64,000 bases of DNA from Oenococcus kitaharae (GTDB taxonomy: Bacteria; Bacillota; Bacilli; Lactobacillales; Lactobacillaceae), in NCBI RefSeq assembly GCF_025758695.1, contig NZ_JANJQP010000003.1, positions 124,001-188,000 of the forward strand, read 5' to 3'. A program made the position numbers and the translations under genes. Shown in pieces: positions 48,478 through 57,542 of the stretch; positions within the stretch are counted from its first letter, which is position 1; each line of letters starts with the position of its first letter. Under the pieces are notes generated by a model. It had not been told where the DNA came from, did no database searches, and worked only from the letters and a program-made list of their open reading frames with translations.

Positions 48478-48771
48478 ATGAAAAAAGATAAGGGTTTGAG
48501 TAATGAAGACCACATCCTGCAGGAAATCAATCTGATTTTAACAACCGATATTCGTGATGACGAACGATCACTTTTGATTGATGGTCAGCATGCCTTGGAA
48601 AAGAAACAGTATTTTCCCAGAATTGTCAGTAGGCTGCAAGGTGGCCTGACACCTCTGGCTGTTAGCCGAAAAATGTCAGAGAGCGTCAAGGGACTTTATC
48701 TAGAACTGATGAAATTTAGTGATAAAGGCTTTGGCGGTGGCTTATTTACCGTCTGGGGAACTTCTTTTTAA
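48478..48771 (+). CDS. Bacteriocin immunity protein (enterocin A immunity-like)
   Basis: 97-aa soluble protein, predicted four-helix bundle. The pattern DDERSLLIDGQHALEKKQYFPRIVSRL, then LTPLAVSRKMSESVKGLYLELMKF and a flexible aromatic tail (GLFTVWGTSF), fits the class IIa immunity family. Those proteins bind the mannose PTS EIIC/EIID complex with bacteriocin attached and block pore formation. SD AAAGGG. No class IIa bacteriocin (YGNGV peptide) is present in the window, so it is an orphan immunity gene. The EIIC/EIID receptor type is encoded at 11.4-13.1 kb. Confidence 0.7.
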   Translation: MKKDKGLSNEDHILQEINLILTTDIRDDERSLLIDGQHALEKKQYFPRIVSRLQGGLTPLAVSRKMSESVKGLYLELMKFSDKGFGGGLFTVWGTSF

Positions 48772-48946
48772 GTAACACGTGAATCTTAGCAGTCTCGCGC
48801 CTGCATGAGAGAAATGATTCTGATCATGCGCACGAAAAATGATTTCTAACTAAAAAGCGTTTAGTTGCCGCCGAACGCCATTCAAAATGAACCGGCAGTT
48901 GCTAGCTTAACGGTGTAACATTGCGTTTTTTCAAAAATAAACATAG

Positions 48947-49540
48947 TCATTCATGTTCTAAATAAATCGGTAGAATAATCTCATCGATGAGCAGTTCTAG
49001 TGCGGCTTGATCGGTATTTTCTCTAACAAAGACGCGATAGCGCAGCCAATCAAAAGGAAGCAATTTCAGTGTTCTTGATAGATTTTGTTTGACGGGTTCT
49101 CCACGATTAGCTGCTCGTTGCAAAACACGGTCAATCGCATGAATATCAATGTCGGAATTTTCGCCGATGATCCCAGGAAGAGAATCGGTATACATATCGG
49201 GCTCGGTCAGAATTTCTCTGATCAGGCTTTTGCCAATGACATCCACACTTACCAAAAAACGCTTCATCACTTGGAAAAGGTCTTCGCGCAGATCGCTGCC
49301 GCTAAGGGTTACTTCATCCACTTTACCGTTGTTTTCCCGGCGAATTTGGTCTTGAAGTGCGGCCAAAGCCAGTTCAAAAGGTGTCTTCCAGCGACGATAA
49401 ATAACCGGTTTGCCGGTTGCAGCTTGCTGAGCGACTCGCTCAAATGTTAAAGCCCGAAATCCATCTTCATTAATAATTTTTCGTGCGGTAATAAATATAT
49501 CTTTTTCTAGTTCCTGCCCGCGTCGTCTTTTTCCAGCCAT
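48947..49540 (-). CDS. TetR-family transcriptional regulator
   Basis: 197-aa repressor with an N-terminal HTH (IFITARKIINEDGFRALTFERVAQQAATGKPVIYRRW, about residues 15-50). The C-terminal ligand domain is of the TetR_C class seen with drug exporters. It is transcribed divergently from an MFS exporter, with two copies of a 22-bp operator in the 108-bp gap. It is therefore most likely a local repressor of the pump and of itself. Confidence 0.92.
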   Translation of the reverse strand: MAGKRRRGQELEKDIFITARKIINEDGFRALTFERVAQQAATGKPVIYRRWKTPFELALAALQDQIRRENNGKVDEVTLSGSDLREDLFQVMKRFLVSVDVIGKSLIREILTEPDMYTDSLPGIIGENSDIDIHAIDRVLQRAANRGEPVKQNLSRTLKLLPFDWLRYRVFVRENTDQAALELLIDEIILPIYLEHE

Positions 49541-49550
49541 GATTTTCCCA

Positions 49551-49631
49551 TTAAGAAACTTTAAGTATCTTATTGACTTTTTGTCCTAAGAGTAATATAA
49601 CATTTCTTGTTAAGAAACTTTTAGTATCTTA
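49551..49631. promoter_or_regulatory. Two 22-bp operators between tetR and the MFS gene
   Basis: The element starting TTAAGAAACTTT and ending AGTATCTTA occurs at 49551-49572 and 49610-49631 with one mismatch. Each is an imperfect palindrome (TAAGAAAC...GTATCTTA). The spacing (59 bp start to start) places one near each divergent promoter. Confidence 0.85.
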
Positions 49632-49648
49632 AACAAAAAGGAGACATC

Positions 49649-51130
49649 GTGCAGAAAAGAGAAAATACCATTTCCAAATCCACGATGGTAACTGCTTGGA
49701 TTTTGGTTTTGGGAGCGATTGCACCTTTATTAGATTCGACAATGGTGAATATCGCAATTCATAGCCTGGTTAAAAATTTGAACAGCTCAATTTCAACCAT
49801 ACAGTGGACTATTACAGGTTATGTGTTAGCAACGGGAATAGCTGTCCCTTTTTCCAGCTGGTTGTTAAACAAATTTGATGGCAAATTTGTTTTTGTATCC
49901 GGTGAAATACTATTTGTCCTGGGTTCTATTCTTTCAGCTTTAGCTGGCAACGCACAATTTTTAATTGGTGCGCGTTTAGTGCAAGGATTTGCTGGCGGTA
50001 TTATCATGCCTTTATTGACGACTTTACTGGTTCAAACGGCTGGTCAAAAAGTTATGGGGCAAATGATGGCAACTGTTGGGCTGCCGATTATTCTAGGGCC
50101 TTTGGTGGGGCCGGTAATTGGCGGTGTCATTATTCGATATTTATCTTGGCAGTGGATTTTTTGGGTTAATGTCCCTGTAGCACTGATTGCGATCATTTTG
50201 ATTCTGTTAAAAATGCCGAATTACCCGGCACAAAATAAATCGGCCAAAATGGATTTTGTCGGTATATTTTTCATTGCTGCAGCGACAACGAGTATTATTT
50301 ATGCGATTGTGCGTGCAGCACGAGATGCCAGTTTCTTAAATCAAAGCACGCTCTGGTTCATGGGCTTGGGCCTGATTTTATTGCTTTTGTACTTAGCTTG
50401 GGCCTTTCGGCTCAAAGAAAAAGCTGTTTTGCCTCTCAGTTTATTTAAATATCGTTCGTTTAATGGATCGGTGCTTGGATTATTAATTGCTGGCACTGTT
50501 TTAAATGGCGCTATGCTGGTTTTACCTTTGTTTTTCCAAAACATCCGCGGTATGAGCGTGATGGCGGCCGGATTAGCTTTAATTCCACAAGGCATTGGCA
50601 TGCTAGTCTCTAGGACGCTCACTGGCAGATTAACGGATAAGATTGGAGCTAAATATGTGGTTTTAGCGAGTCTGGTGATCACTTTTGCGGGTACGATTCC
50701 TTTTTATTGGATTGATGGCCAAACACCATATTGGCTGATCGCTTTTGTTCTTTTAATTAGAGGAATCGGTGCTGGCGGTATCTTGATGCCTTTAATGGCT
50801 GACTCGTATACAGGTATGGAGGGCCGATTAATTCCGGCCGCTTCGATTGGTTCGCGTACCATTCAAAACATTGGCAGTGCCTTTGGATCGGCGATTGTCA
50901 CGACCTTAATGACGGCTTACTCGCACACTCAGATAAAACAATTCAAAGTGAATTTAGCGGGTGGTCACTTTCAAATGAAATCGTTCAAGATGCACGAATT
51001 TATTCTGCAGCACTTGGATCTGATCCAAACACATTCCTTTCAGTATGCCTTTCTGTGCATTGCGATCGCTGCTTTATTAATTGCTTTGCCATGTATTCTT
51101 TTAACCAACAGAATGAAGAGCGACAAATGA
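49649..51130 (+). CDS. MFS multidrug transporter, DHA2 (EmrB/QacA) family
   Basis: 493-aa exporter with about 14 helices. DHA2 hallmarks: LDSTMVNIAIHSL at the N-terminus, IGARLVQGFAGGIIMPLL, VGLPIILGPLVGPVIGG followed by SWQWIFWVNVP. It starts with GTG behind AAGGAGAC. Divergent from tetR. It is the second such pump in the window, after the marR-linked one; the two share only the family pattern. Confidence 0.93.
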   Translation: MQKRENTISKSTMVTAWILVLGAIAPLLDSTMVNIAIHSLVKNLNSSISTIQWTITGYVLATGIAVPFSSWLLNKFDGKFVFVSGEILFVLGSILSALAGNAQFLIGARLVQGFAGGIIMPLLTTLLVQTAGQKVMGQMMATVGLPIILGPLVGPVIGGVIIRYLSWQWIFWVNVPVALIAIILILLKMPNYPAQNKSAKMDFVGIFFIAAATTSIIYAIVRAARDASFLNQSTLWFMGLGLILLLLYLAWAFRLKEKAVLPLSLFKYRSFNGSVLGLLIAGTVLNGAMLVLPLFFQNIRGMSVMAAGLALIPQGIGMLVSRTLTGRLTDKIGAKYVVLASLVITFAGTIPFYWIDGQTPYWLIAFVLLIRGIGAGGILMPLMADSYTGMEGRLIPAASIGSRTIQNIGSAFGSAIVTTLMTAYSHTQIKQFKVNLAGGHFQMKSFKMHEFILQHLDLIQTHSFQYAFLCIAIAALLIALPCILLTNRMKSDK

Positions 51131-51162
51131 ACGGCTTATGATGACCGTTAATGGAGTAATAA

Positions 51163-51186
51163 AAAAAGACCTCAAGTGGTCTTTTT
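51163..51186. terminator. Bidirectional terminator
   Basis: AAAAAGACC (51163-51171) pairs with GGTCTTTTT (51178-51186). It serves the MFS gene on the plus strand. On the minus strand it serves the 44-aa gene, whose TGA stop codon lies in the loop. Confidence 0.85.
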
Positions 51187-51306
51187 ATTATTGTTTGTTA
51201 TTTTTTGTTTAGTTGTCTGCTGCTGAATTTGGTGTCGCTTCTGAACTTTTCGAAGTTTTGCCTGTTCAAGTATTTCTGCCGAAGCAGTCTTCGTATTTGT
51301 CTGCAT
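51172..51306 (-). CDS. Small basic hypothetical protein
   Basis: 44 aa, strongly basic and glutamine/asparagine-rich, helical in the middle (AEILEQAKLRKVQKRHQIQQQ). ATG 51306 has AAGGAG 10 nt upstream. The stop codon falls in the loop of the terminator hairpin, an economical arrangement seen with real small genes. I do not recognise it; it could be a nucleic-acid-binding micro-protein or a chance frame. Confidence 0.45.
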   Translation of the reverse strand: MQTNTKTASAEILEQAKLRKVQKRHQIQQQTTKQKITNNNKKTT

Positions 51307-51477
51307 AATTGATTTGACTCCTTTATTCATCAACTCAAAGCCAGACAACAGTATAGCAAGCCGAAATTAAACCATGATTAAGATCAAGTGAAGCCACGAT
51401 ATCTCGTTGATGCTGTTTGCCTGGCACCCAGGTATAAAATTAAGCTAATGTGATTAATAAAGTAGAGGCAAACAGTC

Positions 51478-52446
51478 ATGAAAATAGTTCTTTTAGATGG
51501 TTATGCTTTGAATCACGATCTTGATTGGCAGCAACTAGATCGGTTGGGAGAGTTTGACCATTATGATCGAACGTCCGTTGATAACGATGAAGAAATTCTC
51601 CAAAGAATCGGTCAAACAGAGATTGTCCTGACACATAAAACGCCTTTAAACGACCGGGTGATTAGTCAGGCACCCCGATTGCGCTACATTGGCATCATGG
51701 GCACAGGCTACGATGCTGTTGATATTCAGAGCGCTGATCGCAATCATGTTGCCGTAACGAATGTGCCCACTTACGCCACCGATGCGGTTGCGCAATTTAC
51801 TTTTGCTTTATTGCTTGAAGTGACGAGCCAGGTAGGCCTGCATAACCGTTTGGTACACGAAGGCAAATGGCTGCGTGTTCCTGATTTTACTTTCTGGGAC
51901 CGGCCTTTATTCGAGCTGCAGGGCAAGACTTTGGGACTAATCGGTTACGGCCATATTGCTGAAAAAGTCGCTGAACTTGGGCATACTTTTGCCATGAAAG
52001 TCATTTTTTACAATCATCGCCCGAAAAAGGATCACCCATCATGGGTTGAACAGGTGGATTTGGATGAACTGTTGACAAGGTCTGATGTCATCAGCCTGCA
52101 CACCATTCAGACTCCGGATACAGTTAATTTAATCAATCGCAGCAGTCTTCAGAAAATGAAAAAGAGCGCGATTTTGTTAAACACAGCACGCGGCAAACTG
52201 GTTAACGAAGCTGACCTCGCTGAGGCGCTGAATCGGGGAGATATTGATGCTTTTGCTACGGATGTCGTTGGCACTGAACCGATTAGCGCCGATAATCCCT
52301 TGCTGAAAGCTAAAAATTGCTACATCACGCCGCATATCGCCTGGGCACCCTTTGAGACTCGAAGGCGGTTATTGGATATCAGCATCAGTAACTTGGCTAA
52401 TTACCTATCCGGCAAGCCAAGCAATCTTGTCCATTATTATAGGTAG
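51478..52446 (+). CDS. D-isomer-specific 2-hydroxyacid dehydrogenase
   Basis: 322-aa NAD(P)-dependent dehydrogenase, nearest in style to glycerate/hydroxypyruvate dehydrogenases. NAD-binding motif GLIGYGHIAEKVAELG (about residue 155); catalytic Arg in LLNTARGKLVNEADL, Glu in VVGTEPISADNPLL and His in ITPHIAWAPFETR. SD AGAGG. It is monocistronic. The exact substrate (glycerate, lactate-type or branched hydroxyacids) cannot be read from sequence. Confidence 0.92.
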   Translation: MKIVLLDGYALNHDLDWQQLDRLGEFDHYDRTSVDNDEEILQRIGQTEIVLTHKTPLNDRVISQAPRLRYIGIMGTGYDAVDIQSADRNHVAVTNVPTYATDAVAQFTFALLLEVTSQVGLHNRLVHEGKWLRVPDFTFWDRPLFELQGKTLGLIGYGHIAEKVAELGHTFAMKVIFYNHRPKKDHPSWVEQVDLDELLTRSDVISLHTIQTPDTVNLINRSSLQKMKKSAILLNTARGKLVNEADLAEALNRGDIDAFATDVVGTEPISADNPLLKAKNCYITPHIAWAPFETRRRLLDISISNLANYLSGKPSNLVHYYR

Positions 52447-52555
52447 AAAAAAGACCTTCGGCTAGCAATATCAATCATTAACACATGTTTTGTCAGCAGC
52501 CGACGCTGCAAAAATACGCACAAAAGCACACACTTATCGGGTGAGGATAAACAGA

Positions 52556-54262
52556 ATGCCTTTTAGACAAGCGCACAAAAGAAAAATGTCTAGCAGCATG
52601 GACATGACGATTATCGTTATTTTAGTTTTTCTGCTGGCTTTTAATTGGTTGGCAAATTTTTTGTTTCAATTAGCTAATCAATTGATGCCACAGATAGACC
52701 ATATTTTGAGTTGGCCTTTAAGCAGCTGGCTTAATTTATTTTTAGGCTTAGCTTGCTATATCCTCATCTGGCTGGCTTTTGTTTGGTCAATCCAATTGTT
52801 CTTTTTTTATTTTCTTGCCATTAAGCATCGCAATACCCGCTGGTCTGGCATGCGGCTGCGATATTTTCATCCAGGCCTGCACATGATGTGCTTGTGGCTA
52901 TTGTTAGCTGCCTTACCCTTAGCAAACATTGGTTATAAATTGCCTTTGGCAACTTTGATCAAACTGCCTGATTTTATCATTCAGCCATTTGCTGGCAACA
53001 TTTTTCTGATAGCTGCTATTTTATTAGGCCTGGTATGTTTTTGGCTATTCACGATCAAATTTCTGCAGGTCATTCCGGCTGTGATGTCCGGTCAATCTTT
53101 CTTTCAAGCTCTCCGATATAGCTGGAAAGAGATGCCGACTAAAAAAATCCTTCATTTGTGTTTGATATTATTTATCAATGTCATCGTGCTGTCTGTCATA
53201 ACAGGAATTGTGTTTGCCGCGCAGACTCTCGTTGATCACTTGGCATTTTTATCGGCTCGCCTGTTTGCTAATAGCCTGATGATTTTATTCACAGCTATTT
53301 TATATGCTGCGACTTATGAATTGCTGAAAAATATTTTTAGACAATCTTTTCCTGTCGAAAATCATTTTCTCTATCAGAAACGCCGCTCTCGTATTTCTTT
53401 TCAGCAAGCCGCTGCAGCTGTCTTGGCTACGGTCGCTGTTGGCGCGGCTTCTTGTCTATTAGCTGATAATTTCTTTCCCCGACTGGACAGAATACCTCTT
53501 GTAATCTCACATAAAGGTTCCAATGGCAATAACGGTGTGCCAAACAGCCTGCAAAGCCTCGTATCAACGGTGCGTGTTAAGCCTGACTACATCGAATTAG
53601 ATGTTCACTATACAAAGGATCACCAATTTGTTGTAGTGCACGATGATAACCTGAAGACTTTGACTGGCCACAAACTGCAGGCTGAGCATGTGACTTTAAA
53701 GCGATTGAAGAGGCTTACGATGGCCTACCGTGGTCATAAAGCGAAAATGGTTTCTTTGCGCGAATACATGAATCGCGCCCAAGACCATCAGCAAAAATTA
53801 CTCGTCGAGATTAAAACACCACCCATGGTGCAACAGTCTTCGACCTTGACAAAAACTTTCTTGCGTCAGTATGGCAGTGCTTTGCTTCGACATGGTGATT
53901 TATTGCATTCTTTGAACCAGAATGTGATGCGTCAGATCCACACGAAGCAGCCACGCTTAAAAGTTGGCTTTATTGTTTCTTATAATACGGAGTCTTTGCC
54001 AGGAGGAGACAACAATTTTTATACGACCGAGTACAGTACTTTGAATAATATGCTCGTGAAAAAGATTCACAGACAGCATAAACGTATTTTTGCTTGGACG
54101 GCCAATGATCGACAAGCTATGCAGTGGCTCAGTGTCATGAATGTGGACAGCATTATTACGGATTATCCACAAAGACTGAAAAGCATTCTAGCGGCCCCCA
54201 GGCGTCTATCATACAATCAAGCCTTGTTGCGTTATATGCTGACTATTCGCCAAGTGTATTAA
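52556..54262 (+). CDS. Membrane glycerophosphodiester phosphodiesterase
   Basis: 568 aa. The N-terminal half has about seven to eight membrane helices of the GDPD membrane domain. The C-terminal half (from about residue 315) is the GDPD TIM barrel: VISHKGSNGNNGVPNSLQS, PDYIELDVHYTKDHQFVVVHDDNL and LLVEIKTP. In this lactic subfamily the first motif is HKG rather than HRG and the Glu of ENT is replaced, as in many relatives. It hydrolyses glycerophosphodiesters or teichoic-acid-like polymers. ATG 52556 has GAGGA 8 nt upstream; a longer frame from 52490 lacks support. Confidence 0.88.
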   Translation: MPFRQAHKRKMSSSMDMTIIVILVFLLAFNWLANFLFQLANQLMPQIDHILSWPLSSWLNLFLGLACYILIWLAFVWSIQLFFFYFLAIKHRNTRWSGMRLRYFHPGLHMMCLWLLLAALPLANIGYKLPLATLIKLPDFIIQPFAGNIFLIAAILLGLVCFWLFTIKFLQVIPAVMSGQSFFQALRYSWKEMPTKKILHLCLILFINVIVLSVITGIVFAAQTLVDHLAFLSARLFANSLMILFTAILYAATYELLKNIFRQSFPVENHFLYQKRRSRISFQQAAAAVLATVAVGAASCLLADNFFPRLDRIPLVISHKGSNGNNGVPNSLQSLVSTVRVKPDYIELDVHYTKDHQFVVVHDDNLKTLTGHKLQAEHVTLKRLKRLTMAYRGHKAKMVSLREYMNRAQDHQQKLLVEIKTPPMVQQSSTLTKTFLRQYGSALLRHGDLLHSLNQNVMRQIHTKQPRLKVGFIVSYNTESLPGGDNNFYTTEYSTLNNMLVKKIHRQHKRIFAWTANDRQAMQWLSVMNVDSIITDYPQRLKSILAAPRRLSYNQALLRYMLTIRQVY

Positions 54263-54286
54263 TTAGGTGTATTTTTATTCTTAGAC

Positions 54287-56080
54287 ATGGCAAAAAGAAA
54301 ATCTCTAACAAAATATTTGGGCCTGTATTTTAAAAGTCTGCTGCTTTTTTGGCGGGCTGATAAACTCGATAGCAGTATTTTAATTTTAGTCATTCCGTTA
54401 AAAGCGCTGATACCGTCACTGCTGACTTTTTTTGCCCAAGAGATGCTCAATCAGCTGAGTGTTGGCCGTTTAAACTATGAAAATTTCTTATTTTGGGGAA
54501 TTAGTTTTTTTGTCTCTTTGATCACGATTCCGTTGGCAACTAATGTTCAGGGAGTTTTGACAGACCGCTTGATTGCTTTTGTGAATACGAGCCTCATGAA
54601 CAAGACGAAAGAACTGCAAGGCTTGGCTAACTTTGAAGATGCTGATTTTTACGATCAGGTTCAAGTCATTAATTCGCAAAGTTCTTGGCGGCCGGTTAAC
54701 TTGATTGTGTTTGGAACCAGCGTGATTAGCAGCTTTATTACGATTGTTTCCATGGGTGTGCTGTTGGCGACTTACAACCCACTGATTGCCTTACTGATCC
54801 TGGTCTCAATGATTCCTGAGAGCTTGGTTTCATATCGTGTACAGCAAGAAGCTTTTGAAACAATGGTCGGTGCAAGCAGTGACGCGAGAAAAATGCAGTA
54901 CGCCAGTCAAGCCGTGCTGAACAAGGACTTTACAAAAGAAATTCGCTTGTTTAATGCTTTTGACTTTTTTATTAAACGCTATCAGAGGATTTTTTGGCAG
55001 ATTCATCATGCTGTTAACCAAAGAAGAGCCAAGAAAATGATTATTGCTTTAGCTTCCATGACGGTTAGCAGCTTGATCAGTATTTTGGCTCTTTTATGGT
55101 TTGTTTTCTCGATTCAGGCTGGCCGTTTTCGCGTGGGTGCCTTATTAACACTTACCAGCGCGATTGGTTATATCGCCGAGAATATTTTTTCAATGATCGA
55201 AGACAGCAGCTTGCTGTATGACACTTTGCTCTACATGGAGAAGTATTTTAATTTCCTGAAAAGCAGCGATACGATCGATAAAAGAGGCACAACCAAAGTC
55301 GGCACAGTCAAAGGCATCAGTTTCAAACATGTTAGTTTTACTTATCCTCATAGTCCGCGGCCCGCTCTGAACGATGTGAATTTCGATGTGACTAAAGGCC
55401 AGAAAATTGCGATTGTCGGCGAAAATGGTTCCGGTAAAACAACTTTGATGAAATTGCTGCTGCGTTTTTATGATCCTAATCAAGGCCATATTCAATTGAA
55501 TGGCCAGACCGTCCAAGAATTTGATTTATTCAGTTATCGTTCTTTGTTTTCAGCCGTATTTCAAGATTATGCGAAGTTTTCACTGACGGTCAAAGAAAAT
55601 ATTGCCATCTCAGACCTGGACAAACAAGATGACAGTCAGGCTTTAATTGACGCCATGAAAATATCTGGCTTTGATCCAAATAAGGGTGTATCGGAAAGCT
55701 CCTTGCTCGATGTGCAGCTGGGTAAAGAATATGAAAATGGCACTGAGCTGTCTGGCGGAGAGTGGCAAAAATTAGCTTTGGCCAGGGGCATTTTTGCCAA
55801 TCGGCAAATCTTAATTCTCGATGAGCCGACAGCTTCGTTAGACCCGAGAAGCGAATACTCGCTGTTTCAAAAATTTGTCCGTATTGGCGCTGATAAAACT
55901 GTGTTCTTTATTACGCATCGCCTGAATTCTGTGACGATCGCTGATAAGGTCTTGGTTCTGAACAAAGGGAAAGTCGTGGCTTTTGATACGCATGAAAATC
56001 TTTTAAAAAATAATGATTATTATCGCGATTATTATTCAATTCAAAATAAAGCTTTAAAGAAAGAAGCGGATACTAAATAA
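54287..56080 (+). CDS. ABC exporter, fused permease and ATPase (half transporter)
   Basis: 597 aa. N-terminal membrane domain with about six helices, then an ATPase with Walker A VGENGSGKTTLMKLLLRF (about residue 385), signature ELSGGEWQKLALARG (a variant of LSGGQ), Walker B ILILDEPTASLD and ITHR. Homologues are often peptide or lantibiotic exporters. There is no SD; TATTCT ends 5 nt before the ATG, a possible leaderless start. It abuts tail-to-tail (no gap) with the MFS exporter gene. It may act as a homodimer or pair with the second half transporter at 59297. Confidence 0.88.
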   Translation: MAKRKSLTKYLGLYFKSLLLFWRADKLDSSILILVIPLKALIPSLLTFFAQEMLNQLSVGRLNYENFLFWGISFFVSLITIPLATNVQGVLTDRLIAFVNTSLMNKTKELQGLANFEDADFYDQVQVINSQSSWRPVNLIVFGTSVISSFITIVSMGVLLATYNPLIALLILVSMIPESLVSYRVQQEAFETMVGASSDARKMQYASQAVLNKDFTKEIRLFNAFDFFIKRYQRIFWQIHHAVNQRRAKKMIIALASMTVSSLISILALLWFVFSIQAGRFRVGALLTLTSAIGYIAENIFSMIEDSSLLYDTLLYMEKYFNFLKSSDTIDKRGTTKVGTVKGISFKHVSFTYPHSPRPALNDVNFDVTKGQKIAIVGENGSGKTTLMKLLLRFYDPNQGHIQLNGQTVQEFDLFSYRSLFSAVFQDYAKFSLTVKENIAISDLDKQDDSQALIDAMKISGFDPNKGVSESSLLDVQLGKEYENGTELSGGEWQKLALARGIFANRQILILDEPTASLDPRSEYSLFQKFVRIGADKTVFFITHRLNSVTIADKVLVLNKGKVVAFDTHENLLKNNDYYRDYYSIQNKALKKEADTK

Positions 56081-57361
56081 TTATTTCTGTTCCGATATTA
56101 GGGCCGTTTCCCGGTGATGATTAATTACGACAAAGGCCCAGCAGGAGAGCAGCAGCATCATAAACCCGCCAAAGATAAAGACGGCAAAAACATCTAATCG
56201 GTCAAACAAGATCCCGAAGACAATCGTTCCGGCTGGCATCAGCACTGAGCTGAGCGTCTCGTCCATGGAGAAGACGCGTCCCTGCATCTCTTCTGGGATA
56301 TGCTGCTGCATGTAGACTTCAACCGGTGTGTTTGAAAATACGAGCAGGAGGCCCAGTACAAGATTAATTGTGATAAACACTAAAGCATAAGCGGCTTTTG
56401 GCAAAGTCAACAGCGATGGCAGGCCAATCAGGGCAATGATTAAGGAAAAGACAGCCAAACTGAAGTAAGCCACTTTTAATGATTGGTTTTTCAAGGGCAG
56501 CCGGCTCAAAACCAGACCACCGAGGAACATGCCGCCAGCAAAGGCTGATTCTGTTAATCCATATTGTGTGTTGCTGAGATGTAGTCTGTCCACTAAAAAG
56601 AAAGGCAGGCCAACATTGATCGTTGCAAAGAAAAAATTGATGACGCCAGAGGATCCGGAAAACATCAGATATAATTTGTTTTCCCACAAGAATCTAAGGC
56701 CTGCCATAAAATTGGATCCGAGATGGTTTTCTGTGGCTTCAGTCTGCATGCCTTGATTGCTTATCGGACGACGAATCTTGGTAAACTTGAGAACTAGAAT
56801 TGCGATCAAGGCAACGGTTTCAAAAATCACTTCTAAATAAGCGAAGACATTTAGTGTGACAAGTGTGTACACCACAGCCCCGAGAACCGGTGCTAAAAAC
56901 TCGGCCAGTGACGAAATCGACTGGTTCAGTGAATTCGCTTTTTGAAGATCATCTTTATTGAAGAGCTGCGCCAGACTTGCCTGCACGGCTGTGGTCAAAA
57001 AACCATCAGTGATCGCTAGCAAGGCAATTAAGACGACCAGTATCAGGAAATAAGCTTGTGGAAAGGCAGTGAAACAAAAAGCAAACAATAATAGCGAGAT
57101 AATCGTACCAAGCTGCGATGCCACCATGATTTTTTTATGGCTATAGCTATCAACAGCGTAACCGACAAAGGGCGTCAGGCATACGCTGATTAGCGGCCCC
57201 GTGATCAAACTGACTCCCATGCCTAAGGCCGAGCCTGTTCGCCGCAGAATATACAAGCTAATCGCAAAGGAAAGCATTTCACTGCCAAAAGTACCAAAAA
57301 ATTTGATAATCAAAGTCTTGGTTAGATTGTTATTTACTGGCTGCATAGACATTGATTTCAT
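56081..57361 (-). CDS. MFS transporter (MFS_3 / macrolide-efflux type)
   Basis: 426 aa, 12 helices. The pattern near the N-terminus (FFGTFGSEMLSFAISLYILRRTGSALGMG), SHKKIMVASQLG after helix 2 and VEVYMQQHIPEEMQGRVFSMDETLSS before helix 11 identify the MefA/EntS-like group that exports macrolides, siderophores or peptides. No SD is found; TAAACT lies 6 nt before the first ATG. It shares its stop boundary with the ABC exporter. Confidence 0.9.
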   Translation of the reverse strand: MKSMSMQPVNNNLTKTLIIKFFGTFGSEMLSFAISLYILRRTGSALGMGVSLITGPLISVCLTPFVGYAVDSYSHKKIMVASQLGTIISLLLFAFCFTAFPQAYFLILVVLIALLAITDGFLTTAVQASLAQLFNKDDLQKANSLNQSISSLAEFLAPVLGAVVYTLVTLNVFAYLEVIFETVALIAILVLKFTKIRRPISNQGMQTEATENHLGSNFMAGLRFLWENKLYLMFSGSSGVINFFFATINVGLPFFLVDRLHLSNTQYGLTESAFAGGMFLGGLVLSRLPLKNQSLKVAYFSLAVFSLIIALIGLPSLLTLPKAAYALVFITINLVLGLLLVFSNTPVEVYMQQHIPEEMQGRVFSMDETLSSVLMPAGTIVFGILFDRLDVFAVFIFGGFMMLLLSCWAFVVINHHRETALISEQK

Positions 57362-57447
57362 ACTAACAGTTTAGTCTGCAGGAGGCATTTGGCTCGTTAA
57401 TGGAGCGACTTCGTCTGTGTGCCGTGAGCCTGCGATTCAGATCATAG

Positions 57448-57504
57448 TTATATTCTCATTTTGAAAAAGGCCTTAATTTTAAGCATTAATTCTAAATCAC
57501 TCAT
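57448..57504 (-). CDS. 18-aa peptide ORF downstream of the second rgg operon
   Basis: MSDLELMLKIKAFFKMRI, with AAGGA 8 nt before the ATG. It has an acidic start and a basic hydrophobic end. It lies 38 bp after the four-TM gene on the same strand. It may be a bioactive or signalling micro-peptide of the Rgg locus or a chance frame. Confidence 0.3.
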   Translation of the reverse strand: MSDLELMLKIKAFFKMRI

Positions 57505-57542
57505 TTCTGTGATTCCTTCATTGATACAAATAGACTGGTTCT

